Source: Paracoccus sp. SMMA_5_TC (GTDB lineage Bacteria > Pseudomonadota > Alphaproteobacteria > Rhodobacterales > Rhodobacteraceae). From it: DNA of 64,000 nucleotides. The stretch's first letter is position 1. Every line of letters starts with the position of its first letter. The stretch spans positions 77,169 to 141,168 of the forward strand of contig NZ_CP102357.1 in assembly GCF_009696685.2 (NCBI RefSeq), given 5' to 3'. A program made the position numbers and the translations under genes. This document shows, piece after piece, positions 28,794-36,923 of this stretch. The notes beneath the pieces are model-generated. The model was not told where the DNA came from. It did no database searches and was given only the letters and a program-made list of their open reading frames with translations.

Positions 28794-29345
28794 ATGCGCA
28801 TGGGCATCCTGCTGGCGGCGGGGCAATCCCGCCGCTTTGGCGCCCAGAACAAGCTGCTGGCGCCCTGCCGCGGACAGGCCCTGGTGACATGGCCTGCGCA
28901 GGCGCTGCTGGCGGCGGGATGCGACGGCGTGATTGCGGTCGTCAGCTCCGAGGCCGTGGCCCGATGCCTGCCGCCCGAAATCCGGTGCCTGCGCTTGCCG
29001 CCCGGCCGTCCGATGTCGGATTCGCTGGTCGCGGGGCTGCTGCACGCGCGCCGGTCAGGCGCCGAAAGCGCATTGCTGGTGCTGGGCGACATGCCGCATG
29101 TCGGACCGCGACTGTTGCGCCAGTTGCTGCAACGCCCCGAAGGCGCCGCCTGCCGGCACATGGCGCGCCGCTTGCCGCCGGCGCATCTGCCCGCGTCCGC
29201 CTTCGACACCATCCTGAACGCTCCGCCGGGCGATCACGGCGCGCGGGCATGGATCGCCGCCCTGCCCGAAAGCGCGCTGCTGCCCGTCGACGCCGCGACT
29301 GCGGGGGACGTGGATCGCCCCCACGATCTGGCGGGCGGTTGCTAG
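28794..29345 (+). CDS. MocA-type molybdopterin cytidylyltransferase
   Basis: A 183-residue MobA-like nucleotidyltransferase. The NTP-binding start GILLAAGQSRRFGAQNKLL (19 residues) and the metal motif VLGDMPHVGP are clear. With an xdhC-like partner and a xanthine-dehydrogenase-type target it most likely makes molybdopterin cytosine dinucleotide. The start is one base after the previous stop (TGAGATG). Its stop overlaps that of the convergent amidohydrolase. Confidence 0.87.
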   Translation: MRMGILLAAGQSRRFGAQNKLLAPCRGQALVTWPAQALLAAGCDGVIAVVSSEAVARCLPPEIRCLRLPPGRPMSDSLVAGLLHARRSGAESALLVLGDMPHVGPRLLRQLLQRPEGAACRHMARRLPPAHLPASAFDTILNAPPGDHGARAWIAALPESALLPVDAATAGDVDRPHDLAGGC

Positions 29346-30619
29346 CCCAGCTGCTCGGCCCCGGGATCCTGCGACAGCGTGGTTTCGCTGACCAGGCGGC
29401 CAGCGGCAAACACGCGCAGCTCTTCGGCACCGCCCGCGACAAGGTTTGCCACATCATCGGCCCGCGCCACCAGAAGATCCGCCCGCGCGCCGGGGACCAG
29501 AGCATGACTGCCCAGCCCCATCAGGCCTGCGGGAATCTCGCCGATCATGCGGTGGACCAAGGGCAGTTCGTCGCCCTTGAGATGCCCGGCCAGCAGGGTC
29601 CAGCGCGCGATTTCCAGCATGTCGCCGGAACCGGTCGGCACGAAGGGATCCTGGATATTGTCCGAGGCCGTCGCCAGCCGCACCCCGGCCCGCAGCATTT
29701 CGGCAACGCGGGTCAGGCCGCGCGGCGGCAGCATGTCGCGGTCGCGGCCCTGCAGATACAGGTTGGCCGCCGGCAGCGTGACCACGCCCAGATCCAGTTC
29801 CAGGATCTGGTCCATGATCGGCAGGAACTCTTCGCGCGGCATCGCGCTCAGCACCGAACAATGGCTCAGGACCGTGCGCCCCTGCAGGCCGAAGCGGCGG
29901 ACACGCTCGAACACCTTGGGGAACAGCTGGCGATCTGCGTCCAGATGCTCGTCCAGGTGCAGGTCCACCGGCAGGCCATGGCGCGCGGCCGTCTCGAACA
30001 GGATGTCCATATAGGCGTCGGGATCTTCGGCAACGGCCGGAGTGCCGCCCACGACATCGGCCATATCGACGGCCCGATCGATATTGGCGCGCAACCAGTC
30101 CAGATCCTGACCCGGGTGCGGCGTCATGAAGGCCACCAGTTGCAGCTGCACCAGATCGGCCCATTCCGCCCGCAATTGTGCCAGCGCATCGATGCCGTTG
30201 AAACCTGCGTCCTTGTCGACATTGACATGGCTGCGGATCGCCGTGGTGCCATGCGCAAGGCAGCGCCCCAGCGTGCGGGCGGCGCGACGCAGCACGTCCT
30301 CGGGGGGTGCCTTGCGGGCATAAAGCGCAAAGGCATCGCGCGCGCCCTGCAAGGTGCCCGAGGGGTTGGGGGTAAAGCGCAGCACCCCGGTCTTGTCGAG
30401 GTGCTGGTGCATGTCGACGAAGCCGGGTGTGACCAGGCAACCGCTCGCATCGACCACGCTGGCACCTTCGGGTTCCGAGAGGCTGGCGCCCAGCCGCGCG
30501 ATGCGGCCGTCGGCCCCGATCAGGACATCCGTCGCGGCCAGCGTGCCGTCGGGCCGTGCCAGCTGCCCGCCGCGGATCAGCACCGCGCGGCGCCGGGTAT
30601 TGCTGCTGGACTGGATCAT
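29342..30619 (-). CDS. Amidohydrolase, cytosine-deaminase (CodA)-like
   Basis: A 425-residue metal-dependent hydrolase with the size and layout of cytosine deaminase. Metal ligands are recognisable in order: FVDMHQHLDKT, VDLHLDEHLD, LSHCSVLS, and the aspartate in ATASDNIQDPF. It probably deaminates or opens an N-heterocycle; in this context a purine- or pyrimidine-derived ring is likely. The start at 30619 has a G-rich ribosome site; the longer frame adds 18 residues. The stop overlaps the mocA-like stop on the other strand by 3 bases. AtzC-type triazine hydrolases belong to the same family. Confidence 0.85.
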   Translation of the reverse strand: MIQSSSNTRRRAVLIRGGQLARPDGTLAATDVLIGADGRIARLGASLSEPEGASVVDASGCLVTPGFVDMHQHLDKTGVLRFTPNPSGTLQGARDAFALYARKAPPEDVLRRAARTLGRCLAHGTTAIRSHVNVDKDAGFNGIDALAQLRAEWADLVQLQLVAFMTPHPGQDLDWLRANIDRAVDMADVVGGTPAVAEDPDAYMDILFETAARHGLPVDLHLDEHLDADRQLFPKVFERVRRFGLQGRTVLSHCSVLSAMPREEFLPIMDQILELDLGVVTLPAANLYLQGRDRDMLPPRGLTRVAEMLRAGVRLATASDNIQDPFVPTGSGDMLEIARWTLLAGHLKGDELPLVHRMIGEIPAGLMGLGSHALVPGARADLLVARADDVANLVAGGAEELRVFAAGRLVSETTLSQDPGAEQLG

Positions 30620-30721
30620 GGTTCCCCCCTTTGGTGATCGCGCGTGCCGCCGCGGGCCGATGCGCGGCGACACGCGAAACGAATGGATGCGCCGGCCCCC
30701 TTCAGGCCCGGCGCTGCGGCA

Positions 30722-31750
30722 TCAGGCCGCCATGCACTGCTGCAACCGTTCGCGCAATGCCTGCCTGTCCAGATTGCGGCCGATGAACACCATCTTGTTG
30801 CAGCGCGGCTCATTGGCCCAGGGATGGTTCGGGCGGAACTCGATCTGGTCATGCACACCGTGCAGGACATAGCAGTAATCGTCGCCCTTGACCGAGAAGA
30901 TGCCCTTCATCCGGAACAGGTCGCTGAGATCGCGCGCCTTCATCTCCTCCACCCAGCGCATCATCGCCTGCGGGTCCATGTGGCCTTCCAGCTCGAACCC
31001 GACCGAGGTCACGCTGGAATCGTGGTCGTGGCTGGCATCGCCCATCCAGGGTGCATGATGGTGGTGATGTTCGTGATGTTCGGGAATTTCGGCCGCCATC
31101 AGGCGGTTCTGATCGAAGGCGGCCAGACCCAGGATCTTGCGCAGGTCGATCTGGGCATAGCTGGAACGCACCTGCTCGGCGGTCTCGTTCAGGCTGCGGA
31201 CCCGGGCAGAGACCGCCTCGATTTCCTCCTCGCTGGCCAGATCGACCTTGTTCAGCACCACGCGGTCGGCGCAGACGATCTGGTCCACGGCCTGATTGTC
31301 ATGCGCCTCGATCTGGGCGTCGTCCAGATGCCGCAGGATGTGCTTGACATCGACCAGCGCGATGACGCCGTCCAGGTTGGTTTCCTCGCGGATCGGATCG
31401 TCCAGGAAGAAGGTCTGCGCCACCGGATAGGGGTCGGCAAGGCCGCTGGTCTCGATGATGATGTGGTCCAGCCGCTCGGGCCGCGCCAGCAGCTGGCGGA
31501 TCACCCGCAGCAGATCCTCGCGCGCCTCGGCGACGCAGCAGACACAGCCGTTGGTCATCTCGTAGATTTCCTCGGTGCTGCCGACCACCAGACCGCCGTC
31601 GATGCCGATCTCGCCGAACTCGTTCTCGATCACGGCGATCTTCATGCCGTGGTTTTCCTTCAGGATGTAATTCAGCAACGTGGTCTTGCCCGAGCCCAGA
31701 AAGCCCGTCAGCACCGTCACCGGAATCTTGTCCTTGATCGTCTTCTGCAT
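30722..31750 (-). CDS. CobW/COG0523-family GTPase, putative metallochaperone
   Basis: A 342-residue G3E GTPase with Walker [10 protein letters not shown], the family metal motif GCVCC, a Walker B-like [10 protein letters not shown] and NKVDLA for guanine recognition. A histidine-rich stretch at about 238-260 (HHEHHHHH and later HDHD) could store or bind metal. The CobW C-terminal domain follows. GGGAGGG seven bases upstream supports the ATG at 31750. Lying between several amidohydrolases, it plausibly supplies them with zinc or another metal. No Zur-type site was recognised upstream. Confidence 0.9.
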   Translation of the reverse strand: MQKTIKDKIPVTVLTGFLGSGKTTLLNYILKENHGMKIAVIENEFGEIGIDGGLVVGSTEEIYEMTNGCVCCVAEAREDLLRVIRQLLARPERLDHIIIETSGLADPYPVAQTFFLDDPIREETNLDGVIALVDVKHILRHLDDAQIEAHDNQAVDQIVCADRVVLNKVDLASEEEIEAVSARVRSLNETAEQVRSSYAQIDLRKILGLAAFDQNRLMAAEIPEHHEHHHHHAPWMGDASHDHDSSVTSVGFELEGHMDPQAMMRWVEEMKARDLSDLFRMKGIFSVKGDDYCYVLHGVHDQIEFRPNHPWANEPRCNKMVFIGRNLDRQALRERLQQCMAA

Positions 31751-31775
31751 GATTAACCCTCCCAAGGTTGAAAAC

Positions 31776-32369
31776 TCAGGGCGCCTTGACCCAGCGCCGG
31801 ACGCTGCCCGAATCCAGATCGAACAGATCCAGCACCCGGCCCAGCGTGTGATCGACCATGTCCTCGATGCTGGCGGGCCTGGCGTAGAACGCCGGCACCG
31901 GCGGCGCCACGATGGCGCCCATCTGGGTCACGGTCAGCATGTTCTGCAAATGGCTTTGTGTCAGCGGCGTCTCGCGCGCCATCAACACCAGCTTGCGCCG
32001 CTCTTTCAGCGTTACTTCCGCCGCCCGGCTGATCAGCCCCGAGGTCACGCCCTGGGCGATCTCGGCCAGGGTTTTCATCGAGCAGGGGGCGACGATCATG
32101 CCCATGGTGCGGAACGATCCGCTGGAAATGCTCGCCGCCACGTCGTCCGAGCGATAGAGATAGTCGCACCGCGCCTCGATGTCGGCCAGCTTGAACGAGG
32201 TTTCATGCACCATGGTCAGCAGCGCGGCGCGGCTGACGGTGACATGGGTCTCGATCCCCAGCTGGCGCAGCATCTCGAGCAGGCGGATGCCGTAGATGAT
32301 GCCCGAGGCACCGCTGATCCCCACCGCCATGCGCGGTGGCGCGGGCGCGCGAGGACCGGCGGCGGTCAT
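31776..32369 (-). CDS. UbiX-family flavin prenyltransferase
   Basis: Makes prenylated FMN, the cofactor of UbiD decarboxylases, from FMN and dimethylallyl phosphate. The protein (197 residues) has the FMN-binding start [31 protein letters not shown] and [13 protein letters not shown]. The start codon overlaps the ubiD-like stop as ATGA, so cofactor maker and user are translationally coupled. The CobW gene follows 25 bases later. Confidence 0.93.
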   Translation of the reverse strand: MTAAGPRAPAPPRMAVGISGASGIIYGIRLLEMLRQLGIETHVTVSRAALLTMVHETSFKLADIEARCDYLYRSDDVAASISSGSFRTMGMIVAPCSMKTLAEIAQGVTSGLISRAAEVTLKERRKLVLMARETPLTQSHLQNMLTVTQMGAIVAPPVPAFYARPASIEDMVDHTLGRVLDLFDLDSGSVRRWVKAP

Positions 32370-33736
32370 GAGCCATTCCCCGCCAGGATGGCGGCGGCGC
32401 GGGCGCGGGCTTCGTCGCTGATGGTGGCGCGGATGCCGTGGAAGTCGGCACCGCGCGTGGCGTCCAGCGCCAGCCGCGAGGTGGTGCCGTCCGAGGTCGA
32501 GGACGGGTCCAGCGGGCTGCCCGGCAGGCCGCCGATGGTGAACATGTCACGATGCGGCTGGAAATGCGTGGCCAATGCCCACATCACCTGGCTGTCCTGG
32601 GTGACGTCGATATCCTCGTCGACGGCAATCACCGTCTTGAGATAGGGATCCCAGCCCAGCAGGCCCAGCATCACCTGACGCGCCTCGCCGGGGCGGCTCT
32701 GCTTCAGGGCGACATAGGCATGAAAATGCGTGCCCGAGGTCGGGTAGTGCAGCTTGGTGACGGCGGGGAAGCGCGCCTTCAGCTTTTCAAACATCTCGGC
32801 CTCGCGCGGCAGGCGCGCCAGGTTCAGGTGTTCGTCGGTGGCGCCGCCCACCACATCGACCAGCACCGGCGCGCGCTTGCGCATCACCGCCTGCACGTGG
32901 AACAGCGTATTGGTCGAACGGTCCGAGCTGTAGCCCGAGAATTCGCCGAAGGGGCCTTCGGAAACATGCGCCTCGGGGTCCAGGACGCCTTCCAGCACGA
33001 ATTCGGCCGCCGCCGGCACACCGATGCCGTGGTTGGGGGTGCGCACGACGCGCAGCGCCTCGCCCATCAGCGCGCCGGCAATGGCGCGTTCGTCGACGCC
33101 GAAGGCCACACGGGCCGAGGCGGCCATCATGAACAGCGGATGCGCGCCGATGACCATGGCCACGGGCAGCGGCCGGCCGGCTTCGCGCGCGGTCTGATAC
33201 ATGCGCCACAGGTGGCCGCGCGAATGCAGGCTGGTGGCCAGCGCATTGCGCGCATGCCGCATCGAGCGGTGATAGCTCAGATTGGCGACGCCGGTTTCGG
33301 GATCCTCGGCCACGATGATGGCGTTGGTGATGTAGGGGCCGCGATCGCTGTCGAAATGCCGGATCATCGGGATCTGGTCCAGATCGACCTCGTCGCCCTG
33401 CACCACCACCTCGGTCACCGGGCCCCGATCGACATATTGGGGCGGGATGGGCGCGTTCGAGCGCCGCTGGTATTCGGCATGCAGGTTGGAAAGATCGGTG
33501 CCCAGGATGCGGGCAATGCGTTCGCGCGAGGCAAAGACATTGGTGATCACCGGCCAGGCGCTGCCCGGCACGCTGTCAAAGGACAGCATCGGCCCCCGAC
33601 CCTGTGCGGCCAGGGCCTCGACCATGGCGGTCACATCCTGCCCGTCGCCCAAAGGCGTTTCGACATGCAGCACGTCCTGCGGAAAGCGGGCGCGGTAGTC
33701 GCTGGCAAAGCTTTGAAAATCCTGGTTGTGCTGCAT
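32366..33736 (-). CDS. UbiD-family prenylated-FMN-dependent decarboxylase
   Basis: A 456-residue reversible (hetero)aromatic or acrylic-acid decarboxylase. The catalytic glutamate segment SEGPFGEFSGY, the cofactor region IVAEDPETGVANLSYHRS and HPLFMMAASARVAFG are characteristic. It is coupled to the UbiX gene. The neighbours (amidohydrolases, LysR, MFS transporter) suggest catabolism of an aromatic or heteroaromatic carboxylate rather than ubiquinone synthesis. The exact substrate cannot be read. A hairpin separates it from the upstream amidohydrolase pair. Confidence 0.92.
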   Translation of the reverse strand: MQHNQDFQSFASDYRARFPQDVLHVETPLGDGQDVTAMVEALAAQGRGPMLSFDSVPGSAWPVITNVFASRERIARILGTDLSNLHAEYQRRSNAPIPPQYVDRGPVTEVVVQGDEVDLDQIPMIRHFDSDRGPYITNAIIVAEDPETGVANLSYHRSMRHARNALATSLHSRGHLWRMYQTAREAGRPLPVAMVIGAHPLFMMAASARVAFGVDERAIAGALMGEALRVVRTPNHGIGVPAAAEFVLEGVLDPEAHVSEGPFGEFSGYSSDRSTNTLFHVQAVMRKRAPVLVDVVGGATDEHLNLARLPREAEMFEKLKARFPAVTKLHYPTSGTHFHAYVALKQSRPGEARQVMLGLLGWDPYLKTVIAVDEDIDVTQDSQVMWALATHFQPHRDMFTIGGLPGSPLDPSSTSDGTTSRLALDATRGADFHGIRATISDEARARAAAILAGNGS

Positions 33737-33765
33737 GGTCGCATTCCGTTCTGCAGGGGTGGATA

Positions 33766-33790
33766 GGTGCGGGGCCGGGAACCCCGCACC
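33766..33790 (-). terminator. Intercistronic hairpin between amidohydrolase and ubiD-like genes
   Basis: A 9-bp perfect stem (GGTGCGGGG with CCCCGCACC) and a 7-base loop lie 7 bases past the amidohydrolase stop and 30 bases before the ubiD start. It has no U-tract. It may partly terminate or stabilise the upstream mRNA. Confidence 0.5.
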
Positions 33791-33796
33791 CTGTCC

Positions 33797-34702
33797 TCAG
33801 ACGTAGGTCGCCTTGAGGCGCTTCTCGGCCTCGGCCAAGTCCTTGGGAGGCTTGGTCGGCTCGAGACCGATCAGGCGGGCGATGTTGTTGCCCAGATAGT
33901 CCTCGAGAATGTCTTCCGACAGGTTCATGCCCTGCGGCTCGGGCGAACACAGAACTTCCAGTTCGCGCAGCCACATGCCGGGGTTGTTCGGCGGCGAGTC
34001 GGTGCCAAAGACGATCTTGTGCGGGGGCAGCTGCTTGGCGAATTCGACGATCCGCGACTGGAAGCACCAGCCCGATTCGACGTAGACGTTGGGCGTGTCC
34101 ATCGCCATCCAGAAGGCCTCGAACGAATAGTTCCCGCCGGTCTGGATCCCGAAGTGGCCGATGATGAAGTTGACCATCGGGAATTCGCGGATGATCGGGT
34201 AGAACTGCGTCGGGATCGAATACGGCCCGTCGCCGGTGTGGATCAGCACGACGATGTTGTACTTGGCACACATCTTCATCGCCGGGCGCAGCCATTCCAG
34301 CGCACGGTCGGGACGATAGCCGTGCATGTTGGAATGCAGCTTCAGCATCTTGAAGCCGTATTCCTTGACGTGGAATTCCAGCTCCAGCGCGCCGTTCTCC
34401 GGTCCCCAGCGGGGATTGAAGTTGAAGTTGCCGATGAAGCGGTCGGGATATTTCTGGCACAGTTCGGCCACATAGGCCATGTAGTCCCGGATACCCTCGC
34501 GGCCGCGGCGGTTGCCGTCGCGATAGCCGGTGTTGCCGGGCGGCGGCTGGATGAAGCCCATGTCGATCCGGCGCGGCTTGCCGTTGATCATGTAGGGGCC
34601 GTCCATCAGCTTCAGCATGCGTTCGCCCGTGAAGGGTTCGCCCGTATGCCGCCATGCCTCATCCACCAGGTTGGTGGGATGCAGGTGGGTGTCGATGATC
34701 AT
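33797..34702 (-). CDS. Amidohydrolase-2 family protein A, with HxH metal motif
   Basis: A 301-residue TIM-barrel protein of the ACMSD/decarboxylase-type amidohydrolase family. The metal ligands are seen as DTHLHP near the N-terminus, HTGDGPYS and GHFG in the middle and GTDSPP near the C-terminus. Members catalyse non-oxidative decarboxylation or ring hydrolysis. GGAGA seven bases upstream supports the ATG at 34702. It lies 16 bases after a paralogue (protein B) with which it shares long stretches such as GDGPYSIPT and SRIVEFAK, a clear tandem duplication. Confidence 0.88.
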   Translation of the reverse strand: MIIDTHLHPTNLVDEAWRHTGEPFTGERMLKLMDGPYMINGKPRRIDMGFIQPPPGNTGYRDGNRRGREGIRDYMAYVAELCQKYPDRFIGNFNFNPRWGPENGALELEFHVKEYGFKMLKLHSNMHGYRPDRALEWLRPAMKMCAKYNIVVLIHTGDGPYSIPTQFYPIIREFPMVNFIIGHFGIQTGGNYSFEAFWMAMDTPNVYVESGWCFQSRIVEFAKQLPPHKIVFGTDSPPNNPGMWLRELEVLCSPEPQGMNLSEDILEDYLGNNIARLIGLEPTKPPKDLAEAEKRLKATYV

Positions 34703-34718
34703 CTGTGTTCTCCGAGTC

Positions 34719-35660
34719 TCAGACGAGGGTCGCGAGGTAGTGCTTGTTCTCGATGCCGTGGCGCTCCAGCTCGGCAACGGCGTCCTCGTAGGTGGCGGGA
34801 TGGGGGGTCGGCTCGATGCCGATCATCCGCGCCAGGTTGTTGCCCAGGTAATCCTCGAGGATTTCTTCGCTCAGGTTCAGGCCCTGGGGCGGCTCGTGGC
34901 ACAGCACTTCCAGCAGGTTCAGCCACATGCCCGGTTCGTTCGGAGGCGTGTCCGAACCGTAAAGGATCTTGTGCGTCGGCAATTCCTTGGCGAATTCGAC
35001 GATCCGCGACTGCAGACACCAGGCGCTTTCGCAATAGACGTTGGGCAGCTCCATCGCCCACTGGAAGGGCTCGAAGCAGTAGACGCCGCCGGTCTGGACG
35101 CCGAAATGCGCCATGATGAAGTTGATCTGCGGATATTCCTTGATCAGCGGAACCCATTCGGTCGGGATCGAATAGGGGCCGTCGCCGGTGTGGACCTTGA
35201 CCAGGACGCCGAGTTCGGCGCACTTGTCCAGCGCCGGGCGCAGCCAGTCCTTGGCGCGGTCGGGGCGATAGGCGTGCATGTTCGCCTGGAACTGCACCAT
35301 CTTGAAGCCATGTTCCTTGACATAGCGTTCGATGGCCTCGACGCCGTTCTGCACCCCGCAGCGCGGGTTGTAGACAAAGCAGCCGATGAAGCGGTCAGGG
35401 TAGGTCTGAACCATCTTCAGCGTATAGGCCATATACTTGTCGATCGATTCGCGGCCGGACAGCTCGCCATCGGTCCAGGTGTAGATGGTGTTGCCCTGCG
35501 GCGGCTGGATGAAGGCCTTGTCGATACGGCGCGGTTTGCCGTTGATCGTGTAGGGGCCGTTCATCATCTGGATCAGGCGTTCGCCGGTGAACGGCTCGCC
35601 ATCGTGCCGCCAGGCCAAATCGACCAGATCGGTCGGATAGCAACTGGTATCAATGATCAT
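34719..35660 (-). CDS. Amidohydrolase-2 family protein B, HxH motif lost
   Basis: A 313-residue paralogue of the next gene. Where protein A has DTHLHP this one has DTSCYP, so both histidines of the first metal motif are gone. A lysine in protein A's KMLKLHSNMH becomes glutamine in KMVQFQANMH. HTGDGPYS, AHFG and GSDTPP remain. It may be a non-catalytic partner of protein A or a metal-free enzyme. AAGGAG seven bases upstream supports the start. It is first in the leftward operon and divergent from a LysR gene. Confidence 0.87.
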   Translation of the reverse strand: MIIDTSCYPTDLVDLAWRHDGEPFTGERLIQMMNGPYTINGKPRRIDKAFIQPPQGNTIYTWTDGELSGRESIDKYMAYTLKMVQTYPDRFIGCFVYNPRCGVQNGVEAIERYVKEHGFKMVQFQANMHAYRPDRAKDWLRPALDKCAELGVLVKVHTGDGPYSIPTEWVPLIKEYPQINFIMAHFGVQTGGVYCFEPFQWAMELPNVYCESAWCLQSRIVEFAKELPTHKILYGSDTPPNEPGMWLNLLEVLCHEPPQGLNLSEEILEDYLGNNLARMIGIEPTPHPATYEDAVAELERHGIENKHYLATLV

Positions 35661-35833
35661 CCATGGTCTCCTTCTGCTCGACCCGCGCGGGGCCGATGGA
35701 CGAGAAAACCCTGCGCCCTCCCCCTGGGCGCGGCCGGTGGCCAGGCCCGGAGCGTCCTGTGGACGCGTTCATTCGCGACGGCAGCGATTTCCCTCGCCCC
35801 GATCATTGGCATGACAGAGACAAGACGTATAAT

Positions 35834-35845
35834 ATTCATTTGAAT
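35834..35845. promoter_or_regulatory. LysR-box candidate ATTCATTTGAAT
   Basis: A 12-base dyad (ATTCA-TT-TGAAT) 21 bases before the LysR start, in the spacer divergent from the amidohydrolase operon. It matches the dyad at 22191-22202 except for one central base. Positions between divergent genes are typical for LysR autoregulatory sites. Confidence 0.6.
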
Positions 35846-35866
35846 GACTGGTGATAGGTTTTCGAT

Positions 35867-36847
35867 ATGACGCCCGGCGAACTGCGCCACTTCAACCTGC
35901 GCACCCTGCGCTATTTCATGGTCCTGGCCGAGGAATTGCACTTCGGCAGGGCGGCGGCGCGGCTGAACATGTCGCAGCCCCCCCTCAGCCAGCAGATTCG
36001 CCAGCTCGAGGACAGCCTGGGCGTTGCCCTGTTTGCCCGCAGCCATCACAGCGTCGAGCTGACACCGGCAGGGCGCAGCTTCCGCGAACAGGTGCCGCTG
36101 GTGTTCCAGCAGCTGGAAAAGGCCGTGACCGCCACCCGGCTGACCGCCCGCGGCCAGATCGGCAGGCTGGAAATCGGGGTGATCAGTTCCTCGCTGGTCG
36201 GGGTGGTGCCCGAGGCGCTCGAGCTGTTCCGCACCCGCCACCCGCAGGTCGAATGGCAATTGCACGAATTGCCGCCGGCCGAACAGATCGCGGCGCTGGT
36301 CGAACGGCGCATCGACATCTGCCTGTTCCGCCTGCCCCAGGAACACGAGGGGCTCGAGCGCGAGATCCTGATGCAGGAAGAGGTGATGGTCGCCCTGCCC
36401 CGCAGCCATCCGCTGGCGGTGCGGCGCATGCTGAGCCTGGCGGATCTTGGCGATCAGCCGTTCATCATGTTCGAACTGCGCCGATCACGCCTTGCCGATT
36501 ACCTCTATGAATGTTGTGTGCGCGCGGGCTTCGTGCCCCAGATCCGCCAGCAGGTGGTCGAGGTGCAGTCGATGCTGAGCCTGGTGGGCGCCAACATGGG
36601 CGTGGCGTTGATGCCCGCCAGCATGATGCCGCTGGCCCCTCCGCATGTCGTGTTCCGCCCCATCGGTCCGCAGGCTCCGCTGATTCCCCTTTATGCGATC
36701 TATCGCCAGGGCGACACCTCGCCGACGCTGGCGAATTTCCTGGCGATCCTGCGCGAACTGGGTGGACGCCACGGCGATCAGGCCCCACCCCCCGCCCCCC
36801 CGGGGCGCCGGGGGGGTCGGAGCCGCCAGCGCCCGGGGGCGGCGTGA
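35867..36847 (+). CDS. LysR-family regulator, divergent from the amidohydrolase/UbiD operon
   Basis: A 326-residue LysR protein of the CatR/BenM-like group, judged by LRYFMVLAEELHFGRAAARL and SQPPLSQQIRQLED. The effector domain follows. The last 30 residues or so are a low-complexity Pro/Gly/Arg tail encoded by very GC-rich DNA that contains a 9-bp hairpin (36795-36816), so the natural end of the folded protein is before it. It probably activates the divergent amidohydrolase and UbiX/UbiD genes in response to an aromatic or heteroaromatic compound. Confidence 0.9.
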   Translation: MTPGELRHFNLRTLRYFMVLAEELHFGRAAARLNMSQPPLSQQIRQLEDSLGVALFARSHHSVELTPAGRSFREQVPLVFQQLEKAVTATRLTARGQIGRLEIGVISSSLVGVVPEALELFRTRHPQVEWQLHELPPAEQIAALVERRIDICLFRLPQEHEGLEREILMQEEVMVALPRSHPLAVRRMLSLADLGDQPFIMFELRRSRLADYLYECCVRAGFVPQIRQQVVEVQSMLSLVGANMGVALMPASMMPLAPPHVVFRPIGPQAPLIPLYAIYRQGDTSPTLANFLAILRELGGRHGDQAPPPAPPGRRGGRSRQRPGAA

Positions 36848-36923
36848 CCGGCCGCTGCCACGCGAGGGGGCACACCGCTGTCCTTGCCGCTATTCCGGCT
36901 TGCCGGGAATGGCGGCTGCCGGC

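Noticed and set aside
30689..30714. Hairpin GCGCCGG/CCGGCGC downstream of the CobW gene as a terminator
   Set aside because: The stem is only 7 bp and there is no U-tract; such pairs are frequent by chance at this GC content.
36795..36816. C/G-run hairpin near the end of the LysR gene as a terminator
   Set aside because: It lies inside the coding sequence and lacks a U-tract; it is better explained by low-complexity GC sequence encoding the Pro/Gly/Arg tail.
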